Positions 1 to 5,090 are shown, numbered from the stretch's first letter. The stretch: 5,519 nucleotides of DNA from Nitrosopumilales archaeon (GCA_016838795.1 JAEHKQ010000136.1:1-5519); one strand, 5' to 3'. Translations and numbers: made by a program. The notes: generated by a model not told the origin, from the letters alone.

Positions 1-89
1 AAAAGGTAAGAACCGAAAGACCCGGTTCTATTCAATCCGAAGGTCAAGAATTAGCAATTCAGTTTTATGAAAAGCACACAAGCAACTAA
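1..89 (+). CDS. C-terminal end of a second DUSP23-like phosphatase (partial)
   Basis: Only the last 28 complete codons (from base 3) lie in the window, ending at TAA 87-89. They read KVRTERPGSIQSE, then G, then QELAIQFYEKHTSN. This matches the C-terminus of the complete phosphatase at 733-1227 except for one Gly/Val change. In DUSP23-type dual-specificity phosphatases this is the last helical segment after the P-loop, with the typical RPGSI motif. The catalytic part lies outside the window, so it is not known whether this copy is active. Eight of the ten base differences from the other copy are silent or fall in the stop codon, which suggests both copies were kept under purifying selection or homogenised by gene conversion. 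It converges on the zinc-ribbon gene with only 3 bp between the stop codons. The family call is firm by identity with the intact paralog; completeness upstream is unknown. Confidence 0.75.
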   Translation, partial: KVRTERPGSIQSEGQELAIQFYEKHTSN

Positions 90-149
90 TTTTCAGGATA
101 CTACTTCAGATACTAGTTTTCCATCAACTAGTTTGATCTTAACTTGTTT
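1..149 (+). repeat. Left arm of a 149-bp inverted repeat
   Basis: Bases 1-149 align without gaps to the reverse complement of 673-821 (left position i pairs with 822-i). I count 17 mismatches by hand, about 89% identity. The arm covers the 3' end of the + strand phosphatase gene, the 3-bp convergent junction and the last 18 codons of the - strand zinc-ribbon gene. It probably continues past the left edge, because its partner continues into the phosphatase gene. No terminal motifs or target-site duplications of a known insertion sequence are visible. Confidence 0.9.
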
Positions 150-248
150 TGTAGTTGTAGCACCACCCTCAGTATAATCACACTTGGTACAGCGTAGACC
201 AGTATCAGTTTTCTTTAGTCTTACCTCACAATTGGGGCAAAATTTCAT
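93..248 (-). CDS. Small zinc-ribbon protein with TFS/RpoM-like N-terminus, chimeric tail
   Basis: A 51-residue protein starting ATG (246-248) and ending TGA (93-95). The N-terminus MKFCPNC, followed by CTKCDY, gives Cys4, Cys7, Cys20 and Cys23 (CX2C-X12-CX2C). This is a four-Cys zinc ribbon like the N-terminal domain of archaeal transcription factor S / RNA polymerase subunit M. It lacks the second zinc ribbon with the acidic RNA-cleavage pair found in full TFS (about 100-110 residues), so it should not be a cleavage factor by itself. Residues 34-51 (KQVKIKLVDGKLVSEVVS) are nearly identical to the C-terminus of the unrelated 49-residue protein at 580-729, because this stretch lies in the inverted repeat. 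The gene therefore looks like a fusion of a zinc ribbon with a borrowed tail. No clear TATA box is seen in the 40 bp before its start. The metal-binding role is well supported; any transcription role is inference. Confidence 0.7.
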   Translation of the reverse strand: MKFCPNCEVRLKKTDTGLRCTKCDYTEGGATTTKQVKIKLVDGKLVSEVVS

Positions 249-382
249 TCAAGGCTTCTGAGTTAGGAGAAGGAAAACACAAGATTGGGGCAGAGGCATC
301 AGCATCCTGGCAGAAACATGATTACATACAAGCTTCCAATGTCAAAAATCATGCAAAAGAAATTGAAATAAAAATCAATTAG
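245..382 (+). pseudogene. Remnant of an unknown protein's C-terminus, no start codon
   Basis: From base 245 to TAG 380-382 the + strand reads 45 codons of protein-like sequence, SFKASELGEGKHKIGAEAS then AS, WQKHDYIQASNVKNH, AKEIEIKIN. Its balanced amino-acid composition and alternating hydrophobic/charged end look like the last beta strands of a folded domain. No ATG, GTG or TTG is in frame within this part. Upstream the frame continues only as the antisense of the zinc-ribbon gene, whose start codon sits at the point where the coding-like sequence begins. The likely reading is that rearrangement of the 1-250 region removed the 5' part of a + strand gene. I do not recognise the family. It could also be a chance open frame, but neither - strand frame that I translated here looks coding. 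Confidence 0.35.
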
Positions 383-385
383 GGA

Positions 386-391
386 TATAAA
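386..391 (+). promoter_or_regulatory. TATA box of the mini-protein pair
   Basis: TATAAA preceded by GGGA and followed by GG, centred about 25 bp before the ATG at 413. Archaeal TATA boxes lie about 26-27 bp upstream of the transcription start, so the mRNA should begin at or within a few bases of the start codon (leaderless). No Shine-Dalgarno-like sequence precedes the ATG, which agrees. Confidence 0.55.
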
Positions 392-412
392 GGACTTTTC
401 TAGAAAGTATTC

Positions 413-565
413 ATGGCAAAATATGATGGTCTGTTAGGACAACCAGTTCTTGAAATTGAAGAGCCAGACAAAGAAGATGGCATTACAATAATCTTCAAGG
501 ATAATAGATTCATGTTTATCAAGGCGGTCGACGGTAAGATTGAAACCATTTCTATCCCGGAGTGA
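413..565 (+). CDS. 50-residue uncharacterised mini-protein (copy A of tandem pair)
   Basis: ATG 413 to TGA 563-565 encodes 50 residues beginning MAKYDGLLGQPVLEIEEPD and ending KIETISIPE. It is acidic in the first half. The central part (EEPDKEDGITIIFKDNRFMF) reads as two beta strands joined by a turn, followed by an IKAVDGKIETISI strand. It has no Cys, no signal peptide and no membrane segment. It aligns over its whole length, with one gap, to the next protein: EEPDKEDGITIIFKDN against EDPDSEGGLTLVFSDN. The two are therefore diverged tandem paralogs, 14 bp apart and probably co-transcribed from the TATA box at 386. I do not recognise a characterised family. A small beta-rich, protein-binding domain is possible, but this is only inference from the strand pattern. 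Confidence 0.7.
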   Translation: MAKYDGLLGQPVLEIEEPDKEDGITIIFKDNRFMFIKAVDGKIETISIPE

Positions 566-579
566 CATGGTGGATAAAA

Positions 580-729
580 ATGGAAAAATTTGATCCAATT
601 AAAATGGTAGAATTGGTTAAAGTAGAAGACCCGGACAGTGAGGGTGGCTTGACATTAGTCTTTAGTGACAATAAACAAGTGAAAATCAAAATAGTTGATA
701 GAAAACTAGTGTCTGAAGTAGTATCCTAA
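580..729 (+). CDS. 49-residue uncharacterised mini-protein (copy B of tandem pair)
   Basis: ATG 580 to TAA 727-729 encodes 49 residues, beginning MEKFDPIKMVELVKVEDPD and ending in VKIKIVDRKLVSEVVS. An in-frame GTG at 562 overlaps the stop of the previous gene, but starting there would add WW-containing residues with no counterpart in copy A. The MEKFD/MAKYD match supports ATG 580. The last 17 or so codons lie in the right arm of the inverted repeat and reappear as the tail of the zinc-ribbon protein. Differences between these two tails are mostly silent or conservative (Ile/Leu, with Arg/Gly the exception), so the sequence is probably under selection in both. The gene ends 3 bp from the stop of the convergent phosphatase gene. 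Function unknown; the conserved tail may be an interaction strand. Confidence 0.7.
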   Translation: MEKFDPIKMVELVKVEDPDSEGGLTLVFSDNKQVKIKIVDRKLVSEVVS

Positions 730-821
730 AAATCAGTTACTGGTATGCTTTTCATAAAACTGAATTGCCAATTCTTGTACTTCTGACTGAATAGAACCAG
801 GTCTTTCGGTTCTTACCTTCT
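673..821 (-). repeat. Right arm of the 149-bp inverted repeat
   Basis: Reverse complement matches 1-149 without a gap, about 89% by hand count. The arm holds the last codons of mini-protein B (+), the 3-bp junction and the last 29 codons of the phosphatase gene (-). The match fades upstream of 673, although a shared GAGGGTGG (642-649 here, and on the - strand of the zinc-ribbon gene) suggests homology may extend a little further with a 12-bp gap. The intervening segment, 150-672, is 523 bp. Confidence 0.9.
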
Positions 822-1227
822 TAATAGCATCCTTTGCAGAATATTTTTGATATTTCACAAGATAACAAGCTAAAACTGTTCCTGTTCTACCCATACCAGC
901 AGCACAGTGAACCATCACAGGCTCTTTGTTGTTAATTCTTGAATGAATAAAATCCACAGCAGTATCAATTTTATCCATATCAGGTGGTGTAAGATCTGTA
1001 GTAGGAACATGGAGATAATTTACATCTTTAACCCAAGATTCTGGCAATGCATTTTCTGTCATCGTTACAATTGATTTGACACCTTGTTTCAGAGCCCATT
1101 CCAACTCATCATAAGTTGTTGGCATTCCAGAACCTGCTAGTGTTTCTTCTATAAACCACGAGAAATTAGTTGGTTTTTTTGTGATCTTTCCATGTAATTT
1201 CCGCCAAACATTTCCTGGTTTGCTCAT
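733..1227 (-). CDS. DUSP23-like dual-specificity / tyrosine protein phosphatase
   Basis: A 164-residue single-domain cysteine phosphatase. The P-loop signature HCAAGMGRTG spans residues 107-116. Cys108 is the nucleophile, Arg114 the phosphate-binding Arg and Thr115 the hydroxyl residue. The general-acid loop is TTDLTPPD with Asp78 the likely acid. The AGSGMPTTYDEL segment (31-42), the ACYLVK helix after the P-loop and the RPGSI motif near 142-146 are the pattern of DUSP23/VHZ and archaeal small PTPs. The length of about 160 is typical and all catalytic residues are present. It is expected to be cytosolic and to hydrolyse phosphotyrosine, perhaps also phosphoserine/threonine; the substrate cannot be told. 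ATG 1225-1227 fits a TATA-like element about 24 bp upstream. A second copy ends at base 89, so the genome carries a close paralog pair in inverted orientation. Confidence 0.9.
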   Translation of the reverse strand: MSKPGNVWRKLHGKITKKPTNFSWFIEETLAGSGMPTTYDELEWALKQGVKSIVTMTENALPESWVKDVNYLHVPTTDLTPPDMDKIDTAVDFIHSRINNKEPVMVHCAAGMGRTGTVLACYLVKYQKYSAKDAIKKVRTERPGSIQSEVQELAIQFYEKHTSN

Positions 1228-1246
1228 AGGAATAATTCGTGTTTTT

Positions 1247-1256
1247 CTATATTTTT
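1247..1256. promoter_or_regulatory. Shared TATA element of a divergent promoter
   Basis: CTATATTTTT on the + strand (AAAAATATAG on the - strand) lies between two divergent genes. Its centre is about 24 bp from the phosphatase ATG (1227) and about 23 bp from the ATG at 1273 of the radical SAM gene. Both distances fit leaderless archaeal transcription. No second TATA-like sequence is visible in the 45-bp gap. One TBP site may therefore serve both directions, or two overlapping sites may compete. Confidence 0.5.
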
Positions 1257-1272
1257 AGCATTGCGAATGAAG

Positions 1273-2370
1273 ATGTTTGCTTATATTAGTCAAAAGCCTA
1301 GTTATAGAATGATAGGAAAGGAAGCAATTCTATACGAGAAATTACCTAATGATAAAGTTCGTTGTACTGCTTGTGCACGGTATTGTGAGCTAGGCAAAAA
1401 TCAGATTGGACTATGTGGAATTAGAGGTGAGGTTGATGGAAGATTAGATCTGTTTGTTTATGGTAAAGTCATTACTGGACATGTTGACCCCATAGAGAAA
1501 AAACCTGCTGTTCACTACATGCCTGGTTCCAAAGTATTCTCAATTGCAACAACTGGTTGTAATTGGCTTTGCAAGTATTGTCAAAATTATGACATTAGTC
1601 AAAGGCGAAAGGTTGAGGGTACCGATATGACGCCTGAAGAAGTTGTACAAACTACATTGAACTACAAGGCAGATGGTATTGCGTATACATACAACCAGCC
1701 TTCCATTTTCATAGAATATGCTAGAGATGTTGGAGTGATAGCCAGAAAACAAGGATTGTTCAACCTTTTTGTCTCAAATGGATATGATACACCAGAAACG
1801 GTAAAAATGATGGGAGAGTTTTTGGATTGCATTACTGTTGACTTCAAAGGAAGCGCAGAACCACAATTTACTAGAAGATACATTGGAGTTCCAGACCCAA
1901 AACCAATTTTTGATACACTTTTGGAAATTCGTGATAAAACTAAGATTCATGTTGAGATTACCGATCTAATTGTTCCTGAAGCTGGAGATGATTTGGATTA
2001 TGCAAAAAAATTATGTAAATTCATTTATGAGGAATTTGGACCAGAAATGCCAATTCACTTTTTGAGATTTCATCCAGATTATAAGATGATGGAGTTTGAG
2101 CCAACGCCAGTAAAAACTCTTGAAAAACATTATGAAGTTGCTAAAAAAGAAGGGCTACAATATGCCTACATTGGTAATGTGCCAGGACATCCTCTAGAAC
2201 ACACCTATTGTCCCGAATGCAATAACATTGCAGTAAAGCGATTTGGGTTTGATATTGAAGAATACAATCTAGATCAAAACAATAGATGTAAGAATTGTGG
2301 ACATCAACTACCAATAGTAGGAACATTATCTAAAAACTACAAGAGAGAGAGATTCCAGTTTGTACTTTAG
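1273..2370 (+). CDS. amrS: AmmeMemoRadiSam system radical SAM enzyme
   Basis: A radical S-adenosylmethionine enzyme of the family that co-occurs with AMMECR1 and MEMO proteins; its substrate is not settled. With ATG 1273 it has 365 residues, typical of the family. Cys31, 34, 38 and 48 form the family's N-terminal CTACARYC...C element. TTGCNWLCKYC holds the CX3CX2C motif that binds the catalytic 4Fe-4S cluster (Cys96, 100, 103). The TIM-barrel core follows, with TYNQPSIFIEY, FVSNGYDTPE and DFKG strands. After YIGNVPGHPLEHTYCPEC comes a C-terminal four-Cys ribbon (Cys313, 316, 339, 342). TTG 1261 and ATG 1267 are in-frame alternatives. ATG 1273 was preferred because it lies nearest the expected distance from the TATA element; the N-terminus differs by only a few residues. 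AMMECR1 and MEMO partners are not in this window. The gene stands alone and overlaps the stop of the convergent cyclase gene. Confidence 0.88.
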   Translation: MFAYISQKPSYRMIGKEAILYEKLPNDKVRCTACARYCELGKNQIGLCGIRGEVDGRLDLFVYGKVITGHVDPIEKKPAVHYMPGSKVFSIATTGCNWLCKYCQNYDISQRRKVEGTDMTPEEVVQTTLNYKADGIAYTYNQPSIFIEYARDVGVIARKQGLFNLFVSNGYDTPETVKMMGEFLDCITVDFKGSAEPQFTRRYIGVPDPKPIFDTLLEIRDKTKIHVEITDLIVPEAGDDLDYAKKLCKFIYEEFGPEMPIHFLRFHPDYKMMEFEPTPVKTLEKHYEVAKKEGLQYAYIGNVPGHPLEHTYCPECNNIAVKRFGFDIEEYNLDQNNRCKNCGHQLPIVGTLSKNYKRERFQFVL

Positions 2371-3007
2371 AGTGCAATTGCTCTAACAGGTGAACCTGTT
2401 GCATTTTTGAGCTTTAAAGGAAGCACAACAAAATCAAAATGTGTATTTCGAATTTTTTCTAGATTTATTAAATTCTCAACAATCAAAATATTATTTTTTG
2501 AAAGAATGTGATGTACTAAGAATTTTTTTTCATTACCAAGATCAATACTGGGAGAATCGATGCCTACAAGATTGATTTTTTTTGAAACTAGATATTTAGC
2601 TGCAGATATAGAGAGGCCTGGATTTTTTCAAAATAAAATTTCTTCTCTAGATTTTTGTTCCAACCAGTAGAGAAAATCACAATAGCGTCTTTTGGAATTT
2701 TGCCGTGTTTTTTTTCAAAATTAATAATATCACTTCTTGTAATAGATTGATTTGGTTTTTTTCTTTTCTTGATCAGAGTTGCTGTTCCAACAAGTCTGTT
2801 GGCAGAAATATCATGAATCTTTTTACCTTTATCAATGAAATGAAACGGTGCATCAATGTGTGTTCCAGTATGTGAGCTAAGGAAAAGCAGTTCTAGGTTG
2901 TATCCATCGCTTTTAATTTTATTCCATGGAATGAATTGTGGTTTTGGTGAACCGGGAAATGTAGGTAATTTTTCTGAAATTGTAAGAGTTAGATCAAGTA
3001 GTGTCAT
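2367..3007 (-). pseudogene. Cyclase / kynurenine formamidase-like hydrolase, frameshifted
   Basis: ATG 3005-3007 opens a frame that carries the family signature HTGTHIDAPFHF (residues 46-57; likely metal ligands His46, His50, Asp52, His56). After residue 128 (…KKFYFEK) it goes out of frame in the A6 run at 2623-2628 and stops 11 codons later at 2588. Adding one A restores a continuation beginning NPGLSISAAKYL. It runs through GIDSPSIDLG, VHHILSKNNILIVENL and PLKLKNATGSPVRAIAL to TAA 2367-2369, giving 213 residues, the normal family length. The restored half contains the further family His (166 or 167) and Glu178 that complete the metal site, so the 139-residue product would probably be inactive. 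The family covers kynurenine formamidases and related metal-dependent hydrolases; the substrate is unknown. The intact codons on both sides favour a very recent mutation or a homopolymer sequencing error. A weak TATA-like site on the - strand lies at 3047-3053. Confidence 0.85.
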
Positions 3008-3059
3008 GGAGATTAGTGAATTTAGTAATTAATCAGTCTTTGAAAAATATAATCAACGG

Positions 3060-3066
3060 TTAAATA
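3060..3066 (+). promoter_or_regulatory. TATA box of the Lrp effector-domain gene
   Basis: TTAAATA centred about 25 bp before the GTG at 3088. The spacing predicts a leaderless transcript beginning at or beside that GTG, and it supports the choice of this unusual start. No ATG is in frame between the upstream stop at 3061-3063 and the GTG. Confidence 0.5.
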
Positions 3067-3087
3067 GCGTCCAATGAAATTTGTAAT

Positions 3088-3348
3088 GTGCCAACTGCAT
3101 ATGTTTTGTTAAATTCAGATCTTGGAAATGATGAATCAGTAATAAGTGAAGTAAAAGAAATCTTAGCTGCAGAAAGTGAAGTGAATTATGATGTTCAGGG
3201 CGTTTATGGTGTTTATGATATAATTGTGAAGATTTCAACAGATAATGCTGAAGAATTAAGATTAATTATTACGAATAAAATTAGAAAAATCAACAAAGTT
3301 CAGTCTACTCTAACGATGATGGTTATAGAAGAACAAGAGAAGTTATAA
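3088..3348 (+). CDS. Stand-alone Lrp/AsnC effector (RAM) domain protein
   Basis: An 86-residue protein consisting only of the ligand-binding alpha/beta domain of Lrp/AsnC regulators, without a helix-turn-helix. The first strand is PTAYVLLNS. A helix follows (ESVISEVKEILAA), then the turn EVNYDVQGVYGVYDIIVKIS with the family's G-x-YD-I pattern, a second helix (NAEELRLIITNKI) and a last strand (VQSTLTMMVIE). Such domains form dimers and octamers and often bind amino acids. Without a DNA-binding part this one probably acts as a metabolite sensor or as a partner of full Lrp proteins; this is inference. The start is GTG 3088, set by the alignment to the family's usual first strand and by the TATA box 25 bp upstream. 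Its stop overlaps the stop of the convergent aminotransferase-like gene in the palindrome TTATAA. Confidence 0.85.
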   Translation: MPTAYVLLNSDLGNDESVISEVKEILAAESEVNYDVQGVYGVYDIIVKISTDNAEELRLIITNKIRKINKVQSTLTMMVIEEQEKL

Positions 3349-4497
3349 CTTCTTTAACGCGTTTATCACCATCGCCATTTCTGATTCTGTGTTAAAAAGA
3401 TGAGGAGACGCGCGTACTAGTTTTTTCTCAAGTATTTCACGTACAGAAAGCACGATGTTTTGCTTCTCAAGTCTTTCAACAATAGTTTGTGGTTCATGTC
3501 CTTCAATGTTAAATGAAACAATGCTTGTCCTTTTTTCTGGATCTGCTGGACCATACAAAGTTACGCCCGAAGTTTTTGATAGTTCATCACGTAATTGATT
3601 TGCAAGTTTGATGACCTTTGTTCGTATGTTTTGCATTCCAAATTGTAAAAGGTAGCGTACCGAGGATTCAAGTCCAACCATTCCCACATAATTACGAAAT
3701 CCAGTCTGAAATTTTTTTGGGAGATCTTTGTATGAAAGCTTGTTTTCATCATAAATCATTGCTGATTCTCCACCAATAGCAAGTGGTTCAAGTAAATCAC
3801 TTGAACTTTTTTTGCAAAAGAATAGCCCTGTGCCCATAGGACCACAAAGCCATTTTGAGCCATTGAATGACATAAAATTACATTTTGTGTTGTTAACATC
3901 AAAATCGCCAATGCAGCCTATTGTTTGAGCTGTATCAAGAAAGTATGGTGTGTTGTTTTTCTCAAGGATTTCTCCAACTTCTTCTATTGGTAGAATGGTA
4001 CCAGTGTTATACAATGCATGACTAAGTGTCACCAATTTTGTGTTAGAGTCTAACATGCTTTGAAGTTCTTTCATATCAAAAAATCCTTGCTCATCGACTT
4101 TAAGATTTTTAATTTGTAATTTGTCCGATAGTCTCAACCAAGGATAATAATTTGCATGGTGTTCGTGTGCCATGCCTCGAATGATTATGTTTGATTTTGA
4201 ATCAAATGATAGCCCGTTTGCAACAACATTGACTCCATCAGTAGTACTTTGGGTTAGAATAATTTCTTCTGGTTGGCATTTTACTAAATCAGCTATAATT
4301 CTCCGTGTTTGTCTAAGTTTGTCTGTCACAAATGGTTCTGAATCAATTGAATCAGGTCCTATAGAACAGTAAGAAACCAAGAAATCGGTCATTGCCTTAA
4401 TGCTTTCTAATGGCATTAGTGAAACCGATGCGTTGTTGAGGTAAATTTTACCACCAGTGGGAAAATCATTAGAAATGTCTTCATTTTCTACGTCCAT
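3343..4497 (-). CDS. Class V PLP-dependent aminotransferase / SufS-like protein
   Basis: A 384-residue fold-type I PLP enzyme of the class V group (SufS/CsdA, isopenicillin N epimerase-like). Visible family elements in order: IYLNNASVSLMP (18-29) as the substrate-side N-terminal motif; TQSTTDGVN (82-90), the phosphate-binding turn; RGMAHEHHANYYPW (107-120); TLSHALYNTGTILP (157-170); FLDTAQTIG (186-194) with Asp188 pairing with the PLP ring nitrogen; NGSKWLCGPMG (212-222) with Lys215 as the PLP-binding lysine; and VRASPHLFNTESE (361-373) with Arg362, which should bind the substrate carboxylate. The C-terminal lobe has no RxGxHC motif, so the catalytic cysteine of SufS-type desulfurases is missing. 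Cysteine desulfurase activity is therefore unlikely; an aminotransferase, epimerase or lyase role is more likely. No Suf or Isc partner is nearby. ATG 4497 is only 26 bp from the divergent gene's start, and no good TATA box is seen for this direction. Confidence 0.88.
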   Translation of the reverse strand: MDVENEDISNDFPTGGKIYLNNASVSLMPLESIKAMTDFLVSYCSIGPDSIDSEPFVTDKLRQTRRIIADLVKCQPEEIILTQSTTDGVNVVANGLSFDSKSNIIIRGMAHEHHANYYPWLRLSDKLQIKNLKVDEQGFFDMKELQSMLDSNTKLVTLSHALYNTGTILPIEEVGEILEKNNTPYFLDTAQTIGCIGDFDVNNTKCNFMSFNGSKWLCGPMGTGLFFCKKSSSDLLEPLAIGGESAMIYDENKLSYKDLPKKFQTGFRNYVGMVGLESSVRYLLQFGMQNIRTKVIKLANQLRDELSKTSGVTLYGPADPEKRTSIVSFNIEGHEPQTIVERLEKQNIVLSVREILEKKLVRASPHLFNTESEMAMVINALKKL

Positions 4498-4505
4498 TAT
4501 TATAT
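4498..4505 (+). promoter_or_regulatory. TATA box of the RecA-like gene
   Basis: TATTATAT lies directly against the start codon of the divergent aminotransferase gene. Its centre is about 23-26 bp before the GTG at 4524, so it fits a leaderless transcript for the + strand gene. It is too close to ATG 4497 to drive the - strand gene from its annotated start. Confidence 0.45.
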
Positions 4506-4523
4506 CAGCTAGGGTGTTGTTTT

Positions 4524-5090
4524 GTGTTGGATAAAAATCCTGATCAACGAACTATTCAAGTTAATGAAGCCGGAAAGTACTTGGAACAAAATACATTAAG
4601 TTCAATTCTTTGTAAAGAACCGTTCGTTAAGGCTGCTTTTCTTTCTGAACTGATTAAACAAATTGAAACACCTATAGTTTACATAGATTTTGATTTGTTG
4701 TATACTGGCTATTGTAAGGCTGGCATCATAGAAAAAAAAGAAAATATTTCTCTCTTTTCACCAATTAAAGATGACTGGAATCAAATCCTCGAGAAAGTTT
4801 TATTGATGATTTCAAATAAAAAATCTGTTGTGATTATTGATTCCTTAAATGGTCTTTACAATTTATTGGATGGAAAAGACGTAGGTAGACTTGTCAATAC
4901 TTACATCATGCTACTTGCATTTGTTGCAAGGGAATCAAATTCTACTGTCTTGTTTGCAAGCGTTGGCAGGAAAAAGAAGCAGGAAGGCTGGGTTTTGTCT
5001 CCCACAGGTAGACACATTCTTGATTCTAATTTGATAACAAAGTTGTCCGTAGAACGGCATAATTCTGAGTTACAGTTGAATGTTCTTTAA
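4524..5090 (+). CDS. RecA/KaiC-like fold protein lacking a Walker A motif
   Basis: A 188-residue protein whose strand order resembles a RecA-family ATPase core. The segment where the P-loop should be (SSILCKEPFVKAAFLSELIKQ, about 26-46) has no GxxxxGK[S/T], although the hydrophobic strand and the helix are there. Next comes PIVYIDFDLLYTGY (50-63), the usual strand after the P-loop helix, where KaiC and RadA proteins have a YID(T/F) sequence. SVVIIDSLNGLYNLL (101-115) is a clear Walker B. Then follow a long helix (VNTYIMLLAFVARES) and STVLFASVG (140-148). The C-terminal strands carry RKKKQEGWVLSPTGRHILD, a basic stretch like the DNA-contact part of RadA/RadB. It is probably an inactive or non-hydrolysing RecA-fold protein; RadB-like or Elp4/6-like roles are possible but not shown. 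The start GTG 4524 was chosen by TATA spacing; TTG 4527 is the alternative. Confidence 0.6.
   Translation: MLDKNPDQRTIQVNEAGKYLEQNTLSSILCKEPFVKAAFLSELIKQIETPIVYIDFDLLYTGYCKAGIIEKKENISLFSPIKDDWNQILEKVLLMISNKKSVVIIDSLNGLYNLLDGKDVGRLVNTYIMLLAFVARESNSTVLFASVGRKKKQEGWVLSPTGRHILDSNLITKLSVERHNSELQLNVL

Noticed and set aside
562..582. GTG start at 562 for mini-protein B overlapping the previous stop
   Set aside because: It would add six residues with no counterpart in copy A, whereas ATG 580 aligns with the start of copy A.
1..821. A transposon or insertion sequence flanked by the inverted repeat
   Set aside because: The arms are gene 3' ends, there is no transposase in the 523-bp interior, and no target duplication is seen.
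1540..1883. Two overlapping open frames of 70-73 codons on the - strand inside the radical SAM gene
   Set aside because: They lie wholly antisense to a gene with clear motifs, have no family features and no promoter; they are shadows of its codon use.
2141..2326. 61-codon - strand frame rich in Cys
   Set aside because: It is the antisense of the C-terminal Cys ribbon of the radical SAM protein; the Cys-rich look comes from the opposite strand's codons.
3053..3238. 61-codon His/Leu-rich - strand frame
   Set aside because: Antisense of the Lrp effector-domain gene, low-complexity translation, no sign of selection.
4172..4372. 66-codon + strand frame
   Set aside because: Antisense to the N-terminal half of the class V PLP enzyme, without promoter or recognisable motif.
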